This document shows positions 21,018 to 30,539 of a stretch of DNA of 64,000 nt, piece after piece. Location of the stretch: NCBI RefSeq assembly GCF_001854325.1, contig NZ_CP017754.1, positions 2,232,001-2,296,000 on the forward strand, read 5' to 3'. Every line of letters starts with the position of its first letter. Position 1 is the stretch's first letter. Position numbers and translations under genes: made by a program. Origin of the DNA: Cupriavidus malaysiensis (GTDB taxonomy: Bacteria; Pseudomonadota; Gammaproteobacteria; Burkholderiales; Burkholderiaceae). Below the pieces are notes generated by a model. The model saw nothing but the letters and a program-made list of their open reading frames with translations. It ran no database searches and was not told the DNA's origin.

Positions 21018-22883
21018 TCAGAACTTCTCGAACGGACCGAGGAAGCGCCACTGGCCGACCGGCAGGTCGCCCAGCACGATGCGGCCCATGCGCACGCGCT
21101 TCAGGCCCACCACTTCGAGGCCGACCTGCTCGCACATGCGGCGGATCTGGCGCTTGCGGCCTTCGCGCAGCACGAAGCGCAGCTGCTCTTCGTTCTGCCA
21201 GCTGACCTTGGCGGGCTTGAGCTCGACGCCGTCGAGCGAGAGGCCGTGGCGCAGCTTGTCGAGGCTTTCGGCCGGAAAGACATCGGCCACGTTGCGCTCG
21301 ACGCGACCCTGCGGCGCATGCCAGACCACCCGCACCAGGTACTCCTTCTCGATGGTGGAGTCCTCGCCGATCAGCTGGCGCGCGACGCGGCCGTCCTGGG
21401 TCAGGACCAGCAGGCCGGTCGAGTCGATGTCGAGGCGTCCGGCGGGCGCCAGGTTCTTGCGCTGCCACGGGGCGAAGCGCTTGCGGGTCGGATCGTCCTG
21501 CCAGTGGTTCTCTTCGGCGAACAGCACGGCCGCCGGCTCGTAGCCGTCCTCGGCCTGGCCGGACACATAACCGACCGGCTTGTGCAGCAGTACCGTCACG
21601 CGCTCGCCCTGCTCGGAGCGGGCGGCCTGCAGGATCTCGATCTCGGCGTCGGGGCGCACGCGGGAGCCCAGTTCGGTGATGGCTTCGCCGTCGACCAGCA
21701 CCCAGCCGCGCGGGATCCACTCGTCGGCCTCGCGGCGCGAGCACAATCCCAGCTCCGACATGCGCTTGGACAGGCGCACCAGCCCGTCCGCGGCAGCGGG
21801 TTCGGGCGCTTCCTGCCGCTCGGCCGGCAGCGCGCGCGCGGGCTTGGTGCGGTCGGCGGTGTCGCTGAAGCGGCGGGCGCGCACGTCGCCGGCAGCATCG
21901 CGCGGACGCGCTGGCGCATCGCCGGCGCGTCGGGCACCCGGAGCCGGGCGGCGCCACTCACCCTGCGGTCGTGCGCTGCCATCGTCGTCGAAGCGGCGCG
22001 GCCGCGGTCCGCGCGCATCGCCCGCACCGCGTGCGTCGCGATTGTCATCGCCACGACGGGCACCCGGGGCCGGGCGGCGCCATTCGCCCTGCGGGCGGGC
22101 GTTGCCGTCGTCATCGCCGAAGCGGCGCGGGCGCGGGCCGCGTGCATCGCCGGCACCGCGCGTGTCGCGGTTGTCGTCGCCACGGCGAGTGCCCGGGGCC
22201 GGGCGGCGCCACTCACCCTGCGGGCGGGCGTTGCCGTCGTCGTCGCCGAAGCGGCGCGGCCGCGGGCCGCGTGCATCGCCGGCACCGCGCGGGTCGCGGT
22301 TGTCGTCGCCACGGCGGGCACCCGGGGCCGGGCGGCGCCACTCGCCCTGCGGGCGGGCGTTGCCGTCGTCGTCGCCGAAGCGGCGCGGGCGCGGGCCGCG
22401 CGCATCGCCGGCACCGCGCGCGTCGCGGCTATCGTCGCCACGGCGGGCGCCCGGGGCCGGGCGGCGCCATTCGCCCTGCGGGCGGGCACCGGCATCGTCG
22501 TCGCCGAAGCGCCGTGGCCGCGCCTGGCGCTCGCCATCGCCGAAGCGGCGTCCGTCGCCGCCGGCGCGGCCGCGCGCGGGGTCATCGCTGAAGCGGCGCG
22601 GGCGTGCATCGCCCTCGCGCCTCGGTTGCGCATCGTCGAAGCGGCGGGGCCGCTCGCCGCCGGCCTTGGCCGCGGCATCGGCGGGCTTGCGCGGCTTGGC
22701 CGCATCCTGGGCGGCGCGGGCGCGCTTGATGCCCTCGGCCACGTCGCGCACGCGCTGGCGGTTCAGGTCCGAGATACGCACGGGACGGGTGGCGCCGGCC
22801 TTGCGGGGCGCGGCCTGGGCACTGTCGGTGCGGGTGGGTTTCAGGCCCAGCGTCTTGCGCTTGGGCGATTGGTCATCGGTCAT
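21018..22883 (-). CDS. RluF-like 23S rRNA pseudouridine synthase with repeat-rich N-terminal extension
   Basis: A 621-residue protein. Only the last 250 residues are the enzyme: an S4 RNA-binding domain (LVRLSKRMSELGLCSRREAD, about 370), then the RsuA/RluB/E/F catalytic domain with the active-site Asp in AGRLDIDSTGLLVL and the segment RKRQIRRMCEQVGLEVVGL. The QIRRMCE string is closer to RluF than to RluB. The first 365 residues are a disordered, Arg/Asp/Gly-rich extension with four full copies and one partial copy of a 43-residue repeat. RNA binding or phase behaviour of this tail is possible but unproven. It starts 23 bases after the glnD stop on the same strand. Confidence 0.88.
   Translation of the reverse strand: MTDDQSPKRKTLGLKPTRTDSAQAAPRKAGATRPVRISDLNRQRVRDVAEGIKRARAAQDAAKPRKPADAAAKAGGERPRRFDDAQPRREGDARPRRFSDDPARGRAGGDGRRFGDGERQARPRRFGDDDAGARPQGEWRRPAPGARRGDDSRDARGAGDARGPRPRRFGDDDGNARPQGEWRRPAPGARRGDDNRDPRGAGDARGPRPRRFGDDDGNARPQGEWRRPAPGTRRGDDNRDTRGAGDARGPRPRRFGDDDGNARPQGEWRRPAPGARRGDDNRDARGAGDARGPRPRRFDDDGSARPQGEWRRPAPGARRAGDAPARPRDAAGDVRARRFSDTADRTKPARALPAERQEAPEPAAADGLVRLSKRMSELGLCSRREADEWIPRGWVLVDGEAITELGSRVRPDAEIEILQAARSEQGERVTVLLHKPVGYVSGQAEDGYEPAAVLFAEENHWQDDPTRKRFAPWQRKNLAPAGRLDIDSTGLLVLTQDGRVARQLIGEDSTIEKEYLVRVVWHAPQGRVERNVADVFPAESLDKLRHGLSLDGVELKPAKVSWQNEEQLRFVLREGRKRQIRRMCEQVGLEVVGLKRVRMGRIVLGDLPVGQWRFLGPFEKF
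21927..22520. repeat. Tandem repeat, 129-base unit, about 4.6 copies
   Basis: Each unit encodes RPRRFGDDDGNARPQGEWRR followed by PAPGARRGDDNRDARGAGDA and RGP. Copies cover residues 122-164, 165-207, 208-250, 251-293 and a partial copy to 319. The central copies differ at only a few residues (Ala/Thr, Ala/Pro/Thr), which suggests recent expansion or ongoing homogenisation. The unit is a multiple of three, so copy-number change keeps the frame. Confidence 0.9.
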
Positions 22884-22906
22884 GGAGTCGGTGCTGCGGG
22901 CCGCGC

Positions 22907-25510
22907 TCAGATGGCGAGCGCGTCCAGCAGGTCCTGTTCAAGCTGTAACTGCAATTTGTTGTCGGCGGCGAGACGGCTGCCGTCGACGAGGAACATATCC
23001 TCGACGCGTTCGCCGAGGGTATTGATGCGGGCGGTATGGACCGAAACGCGGTGCCGCGCCAGCACGCGCGTGATGGCGTAGAGCAGGCCGGTACGGTCGT
23101 TGGCCGACAGCGCCAGCAGGTAGTACTGGCCGCGCTCGTCCGGGCGCAGGTCGACGCGCGGCTTGATCGGGAAGCTGCGCGACTGGCGCGACAGCCGGCC
23201 CTGGGTGGGTTCCGGCAGCGCAGCCTGGGTGTGCAGGCGTTCCGCCAGTTCGTGCTCGACCAGCGTGATGATGTCGCGGTAGCCCTGGCTGCCGGTGTGC
23301 TGGCCGGCCGCCGCGCCGGAGATGCGCGGATCGATCACCTGGAAGGTGTCCAGCGCATAGCCGTGGCGCGTGGTGTGGATCTTGGCGTCCTGGATGGAGA
23401 AGGCCTTGCGCTCGAAATAGCCGCAGATGCGCGCGAACAGATCCGGCTGGTCCTTGACGTAGACCGCCACCTGCAGGCCTTCGCCGGCCGGCGAGATGCG
23501 GGCCTTGACCACCGGCGTATCGCTGTCGACGCGGTTGTACAGGTGGCGCGTCAGCCAGGCGATATCGCGCGAATCATGGCGCAGGAAGAAGGCGACGTCG
23601 AGCTGCGCCCACAGCGGCTTGCCGAGGTCGGGATCGAAGGCCATCAGGCGCAGTTGCGCGATGGTCTCTTCCTTGCGTTGCGACCACAGCGAATGCGGGT
23701 CGACGCGGGCGCCGCCCAGCACGCGCAGCGTGATGCGGTACAGGTCTTCCAGCAGCTTGCCCTTCCAGGCGTTCCAGACCTTGGGGCTGGTGCCGCGGAT
23801 ATCGGCCACGGTGAGCAGGTAGAGCGCGGTCAGGTAGCGCTCGCTGCCCACCGTGCGGGCGAAGGCATGCACCACGTCCGGGTCGGTCAGGTCCTGCTTC
23901 TGCGCCACATGGCTCATGGTCAGGTGGTGCTCGACCAGCCAGGCGATCAGGTCGGCATCTTCGCGCGCGATGCCGTGCTGCTTGCAGAAGCGGCGCGCGT
24001 CGACCGCGCCCAGCGAGGAATGGTCGCCGCCGCGGCCCTTGGCGATATCGTGGAACAGCGCCGCCACCCAAAGCACCCAGGGGCGGTCGAAGCTCGCCAT
24101 CAGCTGGCTGCAGAAGGGGAACTCGTGCGTGTGCTCGACGATGGCGAAGCGGCGCATATTGCGCACCACCATCAGGATGTGCTGGTCCACGGTGTAGACG
24201 TGGAACAGGTCGTGCTGCATCTGGCCGACGATGCGGCGGAAATTGATCAGGTAGCGGCCCAGCACGCTGGTCTGGTTCATCAGGCGCAGCGCGTGGGTGA
24301 TGCCCTGCGGCTCCTGCACGATGGCGAGGAACTGCCGGCGGTTCTCCGGATCGTTGCGCCAGCGCGCGTCCATCACGGTGCGGGCGTTGTAGAGGCCGCG
24401 CAGCGTGCGCGGCGACAGCCCTTTGATGCCGGGCGTGCGCTCGTACAGCAGGAAGGTCTCGAGGATGGCGCGCGGCTCACGCTCGTAGAGATCGTCGCTG
24501 GTGATCTCGAGCATGCCCTGGCGCTCCTCGAAGCGCTCGTTGAACACGCGCGTCACCTTCGATTCGCTGGGGAAGAGCAGGGCCTCGATATTGAGCAGCA
24601 GCACGCTGTTGAGCTGGGTGACGGCCTTGGCCGCCCAGTAGTAGCGGCGCATCAGCTGCTCGCTGGCGCGCTTGTTGGCGTTCTGGCGGTAGCCGAAGGC
24701 TTCGCCCAGGGCCGTCTGCAGGTCGAACACCAGCACGTCCTGGCGACGGCCTGCGACCAGGTGCAGGCGCGCGCGGATAGTCTTGAGCAGGCGCTCGTTG
24801 TGCGACAGCTCCTGGGCTTCGCGCTGCGTCAGCAGACCCTTCTGGAACAGTTCCTTCCAGCTGTCTCCCAGCCCCGCCGCCTTGGTCATCCACAGGATCA
24901 CCTGCAGGTCGCGCAGGCCGCCCGGGCTTTCCTTGCAGTTGGGCTCGAGCGAGTACGGCGTGTCCTGGTACTTGGCGTGGCGCTGGCGCATCTCCAGCAG
25001 CTTGGCCTGGAAGAAGGCCGCCGGATCGAGCTCGGCCAGGTAGTGCTCGCGCAAGACCGTGAACAGCTGGCGGTCCCCGGTCAGCAGCCGCGCCTCCAGC
25101 AACGAGGTCTGGATGGTGATGTCCTGGCGCGCTTCGCGCAGGCAGTCCTCCACCGTGCGCACGGAGGAGCCGATCTCGAGGCCGAGGTCCCAGCACAGCC
25201 CGATGAAGCGTTCGAGCCGCTCGATGGTATCGGCATCGGGCTCGCGCGACAGCAGCAGCAGCACGTCCACGTCGGAGTGCGGGAACAGCTCGCCGCGCCC
25301 GTAGCCGCCGACCGCCACCAGCGCGGCATCCTCGGGCAGCGACAGTTCGCGCCAGGCCGTGACCAGGGCAATGTCGACCGCGCGGCGCAGCTGCGACAGC
25401 AGTGTGCCGACCTGGCCGCCCGCGGCGAAGGCATCGAACAACGCCTGCTTGTCGGCCTTCAGCTGGTCGCGGATGCGCGCGCCGAGCTGCGCTTCGGACG
25501 AGGCGGACAT
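22907..25510 (-). CDS. glnD: [PII] uridylyltransferase/uridylyl-removing enzyme GlnD
   Basis: GlnD senses glutamine and adds or removes UMP on PII proteins, controlling nitrogen assimilation. The 867-residue product has, in order: a nucleotidyltransferase domain with [20 protein letters not shown] (about residue 75), the GlnE/GlnD helical region, an HD hydrolase domain with [15 protein letters not shown] (about 480), and two C-terminal ACT domains (about 690-770 and 800-867; [19 protein letters not shown]). The start is placed at ATG 25510 by alignment of the N-terminus; no clear ribosome binding site precedes it. A likely terminator lies between it and map. Confidence 0.96.
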   Translation of the reverse strand: MSASSEAQLGARIRDQLKADKQALFDAFAAGGQVGTLLSQLRRAVDIALVTAWRELSLPEDAALVAVGGYGRGELFPHSDVDVLLLLSREPDADTIERLERFIGLCWDLGLEIGSSVRTVEDCLREARQDITIQTSLLEARLLTGDRQLFTVLREHYLAELDPAAFFQAKLLEMRQRHAKYQDTPYSLEPNCKESPGGLRDLQVILWMTKAAGLGDSWKELFQKGLLTQREAQELSHNERLLKTIRARLHLVAGRRQDVLVFDLQTALGEAFGYRQNANKRASEQLMRRYYWAAKAVTQLNSVLLLNIEALLFPSESKVTRVFNERFEERQGMLEITSDDLYEREPRAILETFLLYERTPGIKGLSPRTLRGLYNARTVMDARWRNDPENRRQFLAIVQEPQGITHALRLMNQTSVLGRYLINFRRIVGQMQHDLFHVYTVDQHILMVVRNMRRFAIVEHTHEFPFCSQLMASFDRPWVLWVAALFHDIAKGRGGDHSSLGAVDARRFCKQHGIAREDADLIAWLVEHHLTMSHVAQKQDLTDPDVVHAFARTVGSERYLTALYLLTVADIRGTSPKVWNAWKGKLLEDLYRITLRVLGGARVDPHSLWSQRKEETIAQLRLMAFDPDLGKPLWAQLDVAFFLRHDSRDIAWLTRHLYNRVDSDTPVVKARISPAGEGLQVAVYVKDQPDLFARICGYFERKAFSIQDAKIHTTRHGYALDTFQVIDPRISGAAAGQHTGSQGYRDIITLVEHELAERLHTQAALPEPTQGRLSRQSRSFPIKPRVDLRPDERGQYYLLALSANDRTGLLYAITRVLARHRVSVHTARINTLGERVEDMFLVDGSRLAADNKLQLQLEQDLLDALAI

Positions 25511-25554
25511 CGGAGTGGGGAGAGGATGGGCGGACACGGCGGCGGGCGGTGGAT

Positions 25555-25580
25555 GTAAGAAGGGCGCCGATCCGGCGCCC
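25555..25580 (-). terminator. Rho-independent terminator after map
   Basis: On the minus strand GGGCGCC GGATC GGCGCCC (25580-25562) is a perfect 7-base stem, followed by TTCTT. It begins 10 bases after the map stop and ends about 45 bases before the glnD start, so glnD is expressed either by read-through or from another promoter. Confidence 0.7.
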
Positions 25581-25590
25581 GTTGCAGTGG

Positions 25591-26409
25591 TCAGACCGCG
25601 AGGGACTCGGTGACGAAGGCCGGCGGCGCTTGCGTGCCGGCGGAGACCGTCAGCACGTCGAAGCCGGTCTCCGTGACCAGCACCGTGTGCTCCCACTGCG
25701 CCGACAGGCTGCGGTCGCGCGTCTTGACGGTCCAGTGGTCCGGCATGGTGCGGATGTCGCGCTTGCCGGCGTTGATCATGGGCTCCACCGTGAAGATCAT
25801 GCCGGCCTGGATTTCCATGCCGGTGCCGGGGCGGCCGTAGTGCAGGACCTGCGGATCCTCGTGGAAGTTCTTGCCGATGCCGTGGCCGCAGTACTCGCGC
25901 ACCACGCTGTAGCCGGCGCCCTCGGCGTGGACCTGGATGGCGTGGCCGATGTCGCCCAGCCGCGCGCCCGGGCGCACCTGGGCGATGCCCTTCCACATGC
26001 ACTCGAAGGTGACCTGGGCCAGTCGCTTGGCCAGGATCGAGCCCTCGCCGGCGATGAACATGCGGCTGGTGTCGCCGTAGTAGCCTTCCTTGGTGATGAC
26101 GGTGATGTCGAGGTTGACCGCGTCGCCGCTCTTGAGCACGCGGTCGCCCGGGATGCCGTGGCAGATCACGTCGTTGACCGAGGTGCAGATCGCCGCGGGG
26201 AAGGGCGGGTAGCCGGGCGGCGCATAATTCAGCGGCGCCGGCACCGTGCCCTGCACGTCACGCATATAGGCATGGCAGAGCCGATCCAGTTCGCCGGTGG
26301 TGACGCCCGGCTTGACGAAGGGGGTGATGTAGTCGAGGACTTCGGATGCGAGGCGGCAGGCCACCCGCATGTGGGCGATGTCTTCGGCCGTTTTCAGATG
26401 GATGCTCAT
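25591..26409 (-). CDS. map: Methionine aminopeptidase, type I
   Basis: Map removes the initiator methionine after deformylation. The 272-residue protein carries the five metal ligands of the pita-bread fold: Asp in VNLDITVI and [10 protein letters not shown], His in [12 protein letters not shown], Glu in [10 protein letters not shown] and Glu in [11 protein letters not shown]. Length and start ([19 protein letters not shown]) fit type Ia enzymes. It is divergent from rpsB, a common arrangement in proteobacteria. Confidence 0.97.
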   Translation of the reverse strand: MSIHLKTAEDIAHMRVACRLASEVLDYITPFVKPGVTTGELDRLCHAYMRDVQGTVPAPLNYAPPGYPPFPAAICTSVNDVICHGIPGDRVLKSGDAVNLDITVITKEGYYGDTSRMFIAGEGSILAKRLAQVTFECMWKGIAQVRPGARLGDIGHAIQVHAEGAGYSVVREYCGHGIGKNFHEDPQVLHYGRPGTGMEIQAGMIFTVEPMINAGKRDIRTMPDHWTVKTRDRSLSAQWEHTVLVTETGFDVLTVSAGTQAPPAFVTESLAV

Positions 26410-26489
26410 GCTGCGGCGGGAAGAAGGTGACGAAAGCGACGGCCGTGGCGTTGCCCCGGGTCGTGCAGTCAGTCGATTCGTAAATGCGA

Positions 26490-26495
26490 ATTATC
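26490..26495 (-). promoter_or_regulatory. Possible -10 of map
   Basis: On the minus strand GATAAT matches 5 of 6 consensus bases and lies 80 bases before the map start. It overlaps the ATTCG/CGAAT inverted repeat. No good -35 is visible. Confidence 0.35.
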
Positions 26496-26708
26496 GCACC
26501 TTCGGCGGTGGACCGCAGCCCGGAATGCAGGATCTGGCGCGATTCGTGGCGCGTCCCGGCCTGCCGGCCGTGCGTTGGCCATGTACCGGCTGCGCAGCTC
26601 GGTCTGTGTTGCGTGTAAATCTCTTTTCCTGCCCGCATCCGGCATTTGTGCCGGCCTTGTGCCGGCGTGCCGGACTGCCGAACCCCTCTTCTGGGCCCGT
26701 GCTTGCAC

Positions 26709-26737
26709 TTGAGCGCGGGCGCCATTGTTGCTACAAT
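26709..26737 (+). promoter_or_regulatory. Promoter of the rpsB-tsf operon
   Basis: TTGAGC (26709-26714) and TACAAT (26732-26737) are separated by exactly 17 bases, with 4 and 5 consensus matches. It lies about 170 bases before rpsB, leaving a long 5' leader. Confidence 0.7.
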
Positions 26738-26833
26738 CGTTGGCTGTCCTGATCTCGGTTCCAGCTCCTGCACCGCTTTCCGCTGTGCGTCGTCCGCTGC
26801 CGGGGCAGGCAGTTCATTGGTAAGTAAATCGCG

Positions 26834-26880
26834 AGCCCGTCCTTCCGGGGTGTTCCTGTTGAGGAATGTCTGGGCGGGCT
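26834..26880 (+). promoter_or_regulatory. Structured rpsB leader hairpin, possible S2 autoregulation site
   Basis: AGCCCGTCC (26834-26842) pairs with GGGCGGGCT (26872-26880) with one mismatch, enclosing an inner TTCC/GGAA hairpin (26853-26866). The structure ends about 18 bases before the ribosome binding site. S2 represses its own operon through the rpsB leader in gamma-proteobacteria. That this element does the same here is inference. Confidence 0.4.
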
Positions 26881-26907
26881 TCAGACCCAACCCTTATGGA
26901 GAATCCC

Positions 26908-27651
26908 ATGTCCGTCACGATGCGTGAAATGCTGGAAGCCGGTTGCCACTTTGGCCACCAGACCCGCTTCTGGAACCCGAAGATGGCCCCCTTCATCTTC
27001 GGTCATCGCAACAAGATCCACATTATCAACCTCGAAAAGACCCTGCCGATGTTCCAGGACGCGCTGAAGTACGTGCGTCAACTGGCAGCGAACCGCGGCA
27101 CCGTCCTTTTCGTGGGCACCAAGCGCCAGTCGCGCGAGATCCTGGCTGAGGAAGCCGGCCGCGCCGGTATGCCGTACGTCGACGCCCGCTGGCTCGGCGG
27201 CATGATGACCAACTTCAAGACGGTCAAGATCTCGATCAAGCGCCTGAAGGACATGGAAGCCGCCAAGGAAGCCGGCGCGCTGGAAACCATGAGCAAGAAG
27301 GAAGCGCTGATGTTCGAGCGCGAGATGGAAAAGCTGGAAAAGTCCATCGGCGGCATCAAGGACATGAACGGCATCCCCGACGCCATCTTCGTGGTCGACG
27401 TCGGCTACCACAAGATTGCCGTCACCGAAGCCAACAAGCTGGGCATCCCCGTGATCGGCGTGGTCGATACGAACCACTCGCCGGAAGGCATCGACTATGT
27501 GATCCCGGGCAACGACGACTCGAGCAAGGCTGTCGCGCTGTACGTGCGCGGCGTGGCTGACGCCATCCTGGAAGGCCGCGCCAACGCGGTGCAGGAAGTG
27601 GTCGAAGCCGTGCGCGAAGGCGACGAGTTCGTCGAGGTCCAGGAAGGCTGA
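26908..27651 (+). CDS. rpsB: 30S ribosomal protein S2
   Basis: S2 is a structural protein of the small subunit and is needed for S1 binding. The 247-residue product starts [20 protein letters not shown] with the near-invariant CHFGHQT. Further family signatures are [24 protein letters not shown] and [20 protein letters not shown]. The coiled-coil protrusion (about 105-155) is present. The start at 26908 has GGAG upstream. It opens the translation/envelope cluster. A terminator-like hairpin separates it from tsf. Confidence 0.98.
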   Translation: MSVTMREMLEAGCHFGHQTRFWNPKMAPFIFGHRNKIHIINLEKTLPMFQDALKYVRQLAANRGTVLFVGTKRQSREILAEEAGRAGMPYVDARWLGGMMTNFKTVKISIKRLKDMEAAKEAGALETMSKKEALMFEREMEKLEKSIGGIKDMNGIPDAIFVVDVGYHKIAVTEANKLGIPVIGVVDTNHSPEGIDYVIPGNDDSSKAVALYVRGVADAILEGRANAVQEVVEAVREGDEFVEVQEG

Positions 27652-27808
27652 AGCCCTTTCGCCGCGCGGCCCCTGGTGGTGCCGCGCTGCGGCGGGCAAT
27701 GACGATCGTTTGCTGCCGGCCGCAAGGCTGGCGCACCAGGCAGGCCGGGCAAGGCAGGATGGGCCGGCGGCCGGAGCGCCAGGGTGCGCCCTGAGACAAG
27801 GCGACAGG

Positions 27809-27838
27809 AAAGGGGGCACATTGGCGCCCCCTTTTTTT
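27809..27838 (+). terminator. Rho-independent terminator/attenuator between rpsB and tsf
   Basis: AAAGGGGGC (27809-27817) can pair with GCCCCCTTT, and seven T's follow (27832-27838). It is a textbook terminator 160 bases after rpsB and 115 bases before tsf. It would reduce tsf transcription relative to rpsB unless tsf has its own promoter. Confidence 0.8.
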
Positions 27839-27952
27839 GAATTGTTGTCATCCGCCTCGTGCAAGATCCGATGCGGATGAAATGCATGCATCCGGACCGG
27901 ACGTGGCCAGTTCGAAGTGCCTGTCCGGCGAGAACCAATCAAGGAGTGACAA

Positions 27953-28831
27953 ATGGCGGCAATTACCGCAAGCATGGTGGCTGAACTGCGCGCGAAGACC
28001 GACGCGCCGATGATGGAATGCAAGAAGGCCCTGACCGAGGCCGAAGGCAACATGGAAAAGGCCGAAGAGCTGCTGCGCGTGAAGCTGGGCAACAAGGCCA
28101 GCAAGGCCGCGTCGCGCGTCACGGCCGAAGGCGTGGTCGCGTCCTTCATCGACGGCACCGTCGGTGCCCTGGTCGAGCTGAACTGCGAGACCGATTTCGT
28201 ATCGAAGAACGACGACTTCCTGGCATTCTCGGCCAAGGTCGCCGAGCTGGTGGCCAAGCAGAGCCCGGCCGACGTGGCTGCCCTGTCGGCCCTGGAAATC
28301 GACGGCGTGAGCGTCGAGGCAACCCGTACCGCCCTGATCGGCAAGATCGGCGAGAACCTGGCCATCCGCCGCTTCGTGCGCTACGCCGACGGTGGCAAGC
28401 TGGTGTCGTACCTGCACGGCACGCGCATCGGCGTGATGGTGGAATTCGACGGTGACGAAGCTGCCGCCAAGGATGTGGCGATGCACGTGGCCGCGATGAA
28501 GCCGGTGTCGCTGTCGTCGGCCGACGTGCCGGCCGAGCTGATCGCCAAGGAGCGCAGCATCGCCGAGCAGAAGGCAGCCGAATCGGGCAAGCCCGCCGAG
28601 ATCGCCGCCAAGATGGTGGAAGGCTCGGTGCAGAAGTACCTGAAGGAAGTCTCGCTGCTGAACCAGCCGTTCGTGAAGAACGACAAGCAGACCGTCGAGC
28701 AGATGCTCAAGGCTGCCAACACCAGCGTCAAGGGCTTCACCCTTTACGTGGTGGGCGAGGGCATCGAGAAGAAGCAGGACGACTTCGCTGCGGAAGTGGC
28801 TGCCCAGGTAGCCGCGGCGCAGAAGGCCTGA
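27953..28831 (+). CDS. tsf: Elongation factor Ts
   Basis: EF-Ts recharges EF-Tu by exchanging GDP for GTP. The 292-residue product begins [20 protein letters not shown], followed by MECKKAL, the UBA-like N-terminal domain and EF-Tu contact helix. The second signature, [16 protein letters not shown] (the TDFV motif that invades EF-Tu), lies near residue 80. The ATG at 27953 is preceded by AAGGAG. Gene order rpsB-tsf-pyrH-frr is conserved across bacteria. Confidence 0.98.
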   Translation: MAAITASMVAELRAKTDAPMMECKKALTEAEGNMEKAEELLRVKLGNKASKAASRVTAEGVVASFIDGTVGALVELNCETDFVSKNDDFLAFSAKVAELVAKQSPADVAALSALEIDGVSVEATRTALIGKIGENLAIRRFVRYADGGKLVSYLHGTRIGVMVEFDGDEAAAKDVAMHVAAMKPVSLSSADVPAELIAKERSIAEQKAAESGKPAEIAAKMVEGSVQKYLKEVSLLNQPFVKNDKQTVEQMLKAANTSVKGFTLYVVGEGIEKKQDDFAAEVAAQVAAAQKA

Positions 28832-28876
28832 TGCCGGACGGGTCACCTGTCTCGGAAGCGAGGCAGGGCGGCCCCG

Positions 28877-28909
28877 TATAATGCCGAGAGGGGCGCCGCA
28901 AGGTGCCCT
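28877..28909 (+). promoter_or_regulatory. Consensus -10 followed by hairpin, tsf-pyrH intergenic region
   Basis: A perfect TATAAT (28877-28882) is followed 8 bases later by the hairpin GGGCGCC-GCAA-GGTGCCC (28891-28908) and TTCT. The hairpin may terminate tsf transcripts, or cap the 5' end of a pyrH transcript started here. No -35 is visible. Confidence 0.5.
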
Positions 28910-29112
28910 TCTGCACAAATGTGGTCTGGCAGGCGCATGCGTCTCCGGACTGCGACAGACGGCTTCCGCCGTCGCCTGCGCTCGCGGTACCACCGCGCAC
29001 GGAGCAGACGACGGCGAAAACCAGTCTTTCCTGCGCGGCGGCGCGCCGATCCGCGCCGCGCGCTTTCAAACATCCGTTCGAACCAGCGTTCCGAACCAGC
29101 CCGAGGGTGAAC

Positions 29113-29823
29113 ATGCCAGCCTATAAGCGCGTCCTTTTGAAACTGTCCGGTGAGGCCCTGATGGGCGACGATGCCTTTGGCATCAACCGTGCCACCATCG
29201 AAGGCATGGTCAACGATATCGCCGAGATCGTGAAACTCGGCGTGCAGGTGGCGGTGGTCATCGGCGGCGGCAATATCTTCCGCGGCGTGGCTGGCGGTGC
29301 CGCCGGCATGGACCGCGCGACGGCCGACTACATGGGTATGCTGGCGACCATGATGAATGCCCTGGCCCTGCAGGATGCCATGCGCCACGCCAACATCGAA
29401 GGCCGCGTGCAGTCCGCGCTGCGCATGGACCAGGTGGTCGAGCCCTATATCCGCCCGCGTGCCATCCGCCAGCTCGAGGAGGGTAAGGTGGTGATCTTCG
29501 CCGCGGGCACCGGCAATCCCTTCTTCACCACCGACACCGCAGCCGCGCTGCGCGGTTCCGAGATCGGCGCGGAGATCGTGCTGAAGGCGACCAAGGTGGA
29601 CGGCGTCTATACCGCCGACCCGAAGAAGGACCCGAGCGCCACGCGCTACACCACGATCACCTTCGACGAGGCCATCTCGCGCAACCTGCAGGTGATGGAC
29701 GCCACCGCCTTCGCGCTGTGCCGCGACCAGAAGCTGCCGATCAAGGTGTTCTCCATCGTCAAGCCGGGTGCGCTCAAGCGCGTCATCCTGGGCGAGGACG
29801 AAGGTACGCTGGTGCATGTGTAG
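29113..29823 (+). CDS. pyrH: Uridylate kinase
   Basis: PyrH makes UDP from UMP in pyrimidine synthesis. The 236-residue, amino-acid-kinase-fold protein shows the P-loop-like [10 protein letters not shown] (about residue 10), [11 protein letters not shown] (about 55), the UMP-site [20 protein letters not shown], and [10 protein letters not shown]. The start is ATG 29113 with GAGGG upstream, giving [16 protein letters not shown]. Bacterial UMP kinase is hexameric and regulated by UTP and GTP. It sits in the usual place between tsf and frr. Confidence 0.98.
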   Translation: MPAYKRVLLKLSGEALMGDDAFGINRATIEGMVNDIAEIVKLGVQVAVVIGGGNIFRGVAGGAAGMDRATADYMGMLATMMNALALQDAMRHANIEGRVQSALRMDQVVEPYIRPRAIRQLEEGKVVIFAAGTGNPFFTTDTAAALRGSEIGAEIVLKATKVDGVYTADPKKDPSATRYTTITFDEAISRNLQVMDATAFALCRDQKLPIKVFSIVKPGALKRVILGEDEGTLVHV

Positions 29824-29869
29824 TAAACGGCCGGCGGGCCGCCGCAGTGGCGCCCGCGCCGGCAAAGAG

Positions 29870-29905
29870 TAGAATGGTTCATTTTCGGCCCCGCCGTGCG
29901 GGGCC
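29870..29905 (+). promoter_or_regulatory. -10-like element followed by hairpin, pyrH-frr intergenic region
   Basis: TAGAAT (29870-29875) is followed 11 bases later by a perfect 8-base hairpin GGCCCCGC-CGT-GCGGGGCC (29887-29905). The arrangement resembles that in the tsf-pyrH interval. The hairpin lacks a T-run. Confidence 0.45.
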
Positions 29906-29928
29906 ACGATTGGCATTTGGAGGTAATG

Positions 29929-30489
29929 ATGAGCGTCGCCGACATCAAGAAGAGCGTCGAGCAGAAGATGCAGAAATCGATCGAGGCATTCAAGGCCGAC
30001 CTGGCCAAGATCCGCACCGGTCGCGCGCATACCGGTCTGCTCGACCACATCCAGGTCGATTACTACGGCTCCATGGTGCCGGTCAACCAGGTGGCCAACG
30101 TCGGCCTGGCCGACGCGCGCACGATTTCGGTGCAGCCGTGGGAAAAGAAGATGGTCGGCGCCGTCGAGAAGGCCATCCGTGACTCGGACCTGGGCCTGAA
30201 CCCCTCGACCATGGGCGACGTGATCCGCGTGCCGATGCCTGCGCTGACGGAAGAGCGCCGCAAGGAACTGACCAAGGTGGTCAAGTCCGAGGGCGAGAGC
30301 GCCAAGGTGGCGGTGCGCAACCTGCGCCGCGATGCCAACGAGCAGTTCAAGAAGCTGGTCAAGGACAAGACCATTTCCGAGGACGACGAGCGCCGCGGCC
30401 AGGACGAGGTGCAGAAGCTGACCGACAAATACGTGGCGGAAATCGACAAGATGGTCGCGGAAAAGGACAAGGAGATCATGACGGTCTGA
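29929..30489 (+). CDS. frr: Ribosome recycling factor
   Basis: RRF splits post-termination ribosomes together with EF-G. The 186-residue tRNA-shaped protein starts [20 protein letters not shown] and contains [15 protein letters not shown] and [16 protein letters not shown], both family signatures; its length equals E. coli RRF plus one. Two ATGs lie in tandem (29926 and 29929). The second is preferred because GGAGGT then has better spacing. uppS follows after 50 bases. Confidence 0.97.
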   Translation: MSVADIKKSVEQKMQKSIEAFKADLAKIRTGRAHTGLLDHIQVDYYGSMVPVNQVANVGLADARTISVQPWEKKMVGAVEKAIRDSDLGLNPSTMGDVIRVPMPALTEERRKELTKVVKSEGESAKVAVRNLRRDANEQFKKLVKDKTISEDDERRGQDEVQKLTDKYVAEIDKMVAEKDKEIMTV

Positions 30490-30539
30490 GCGGGCGGCCG
30501 GCGGCCCGCCGCCGGCACCGCGGACGATCGTCCTACACC

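Larger units (their letters stand above)
26410..26907. other. Divergent control region between map and rpsB
   Basis: The 498 bases hold a likely map -10 (GATAAT), a short inverted repeat (ATTCG/CGAAT at 26476-26491), a strong rpsB promoter (26709-26737) and a structured rpsB leader. The middle part (about 26520-26700) shows nothing recognisable. Confidence 0.6.

Noticed and set aside
25511..26002. N-terminal extension of GlnD into map
   Set aside because: The extra residues are antisense-like low complexity and map is clearly real. GlnD homology begins at the ATG at 25510.
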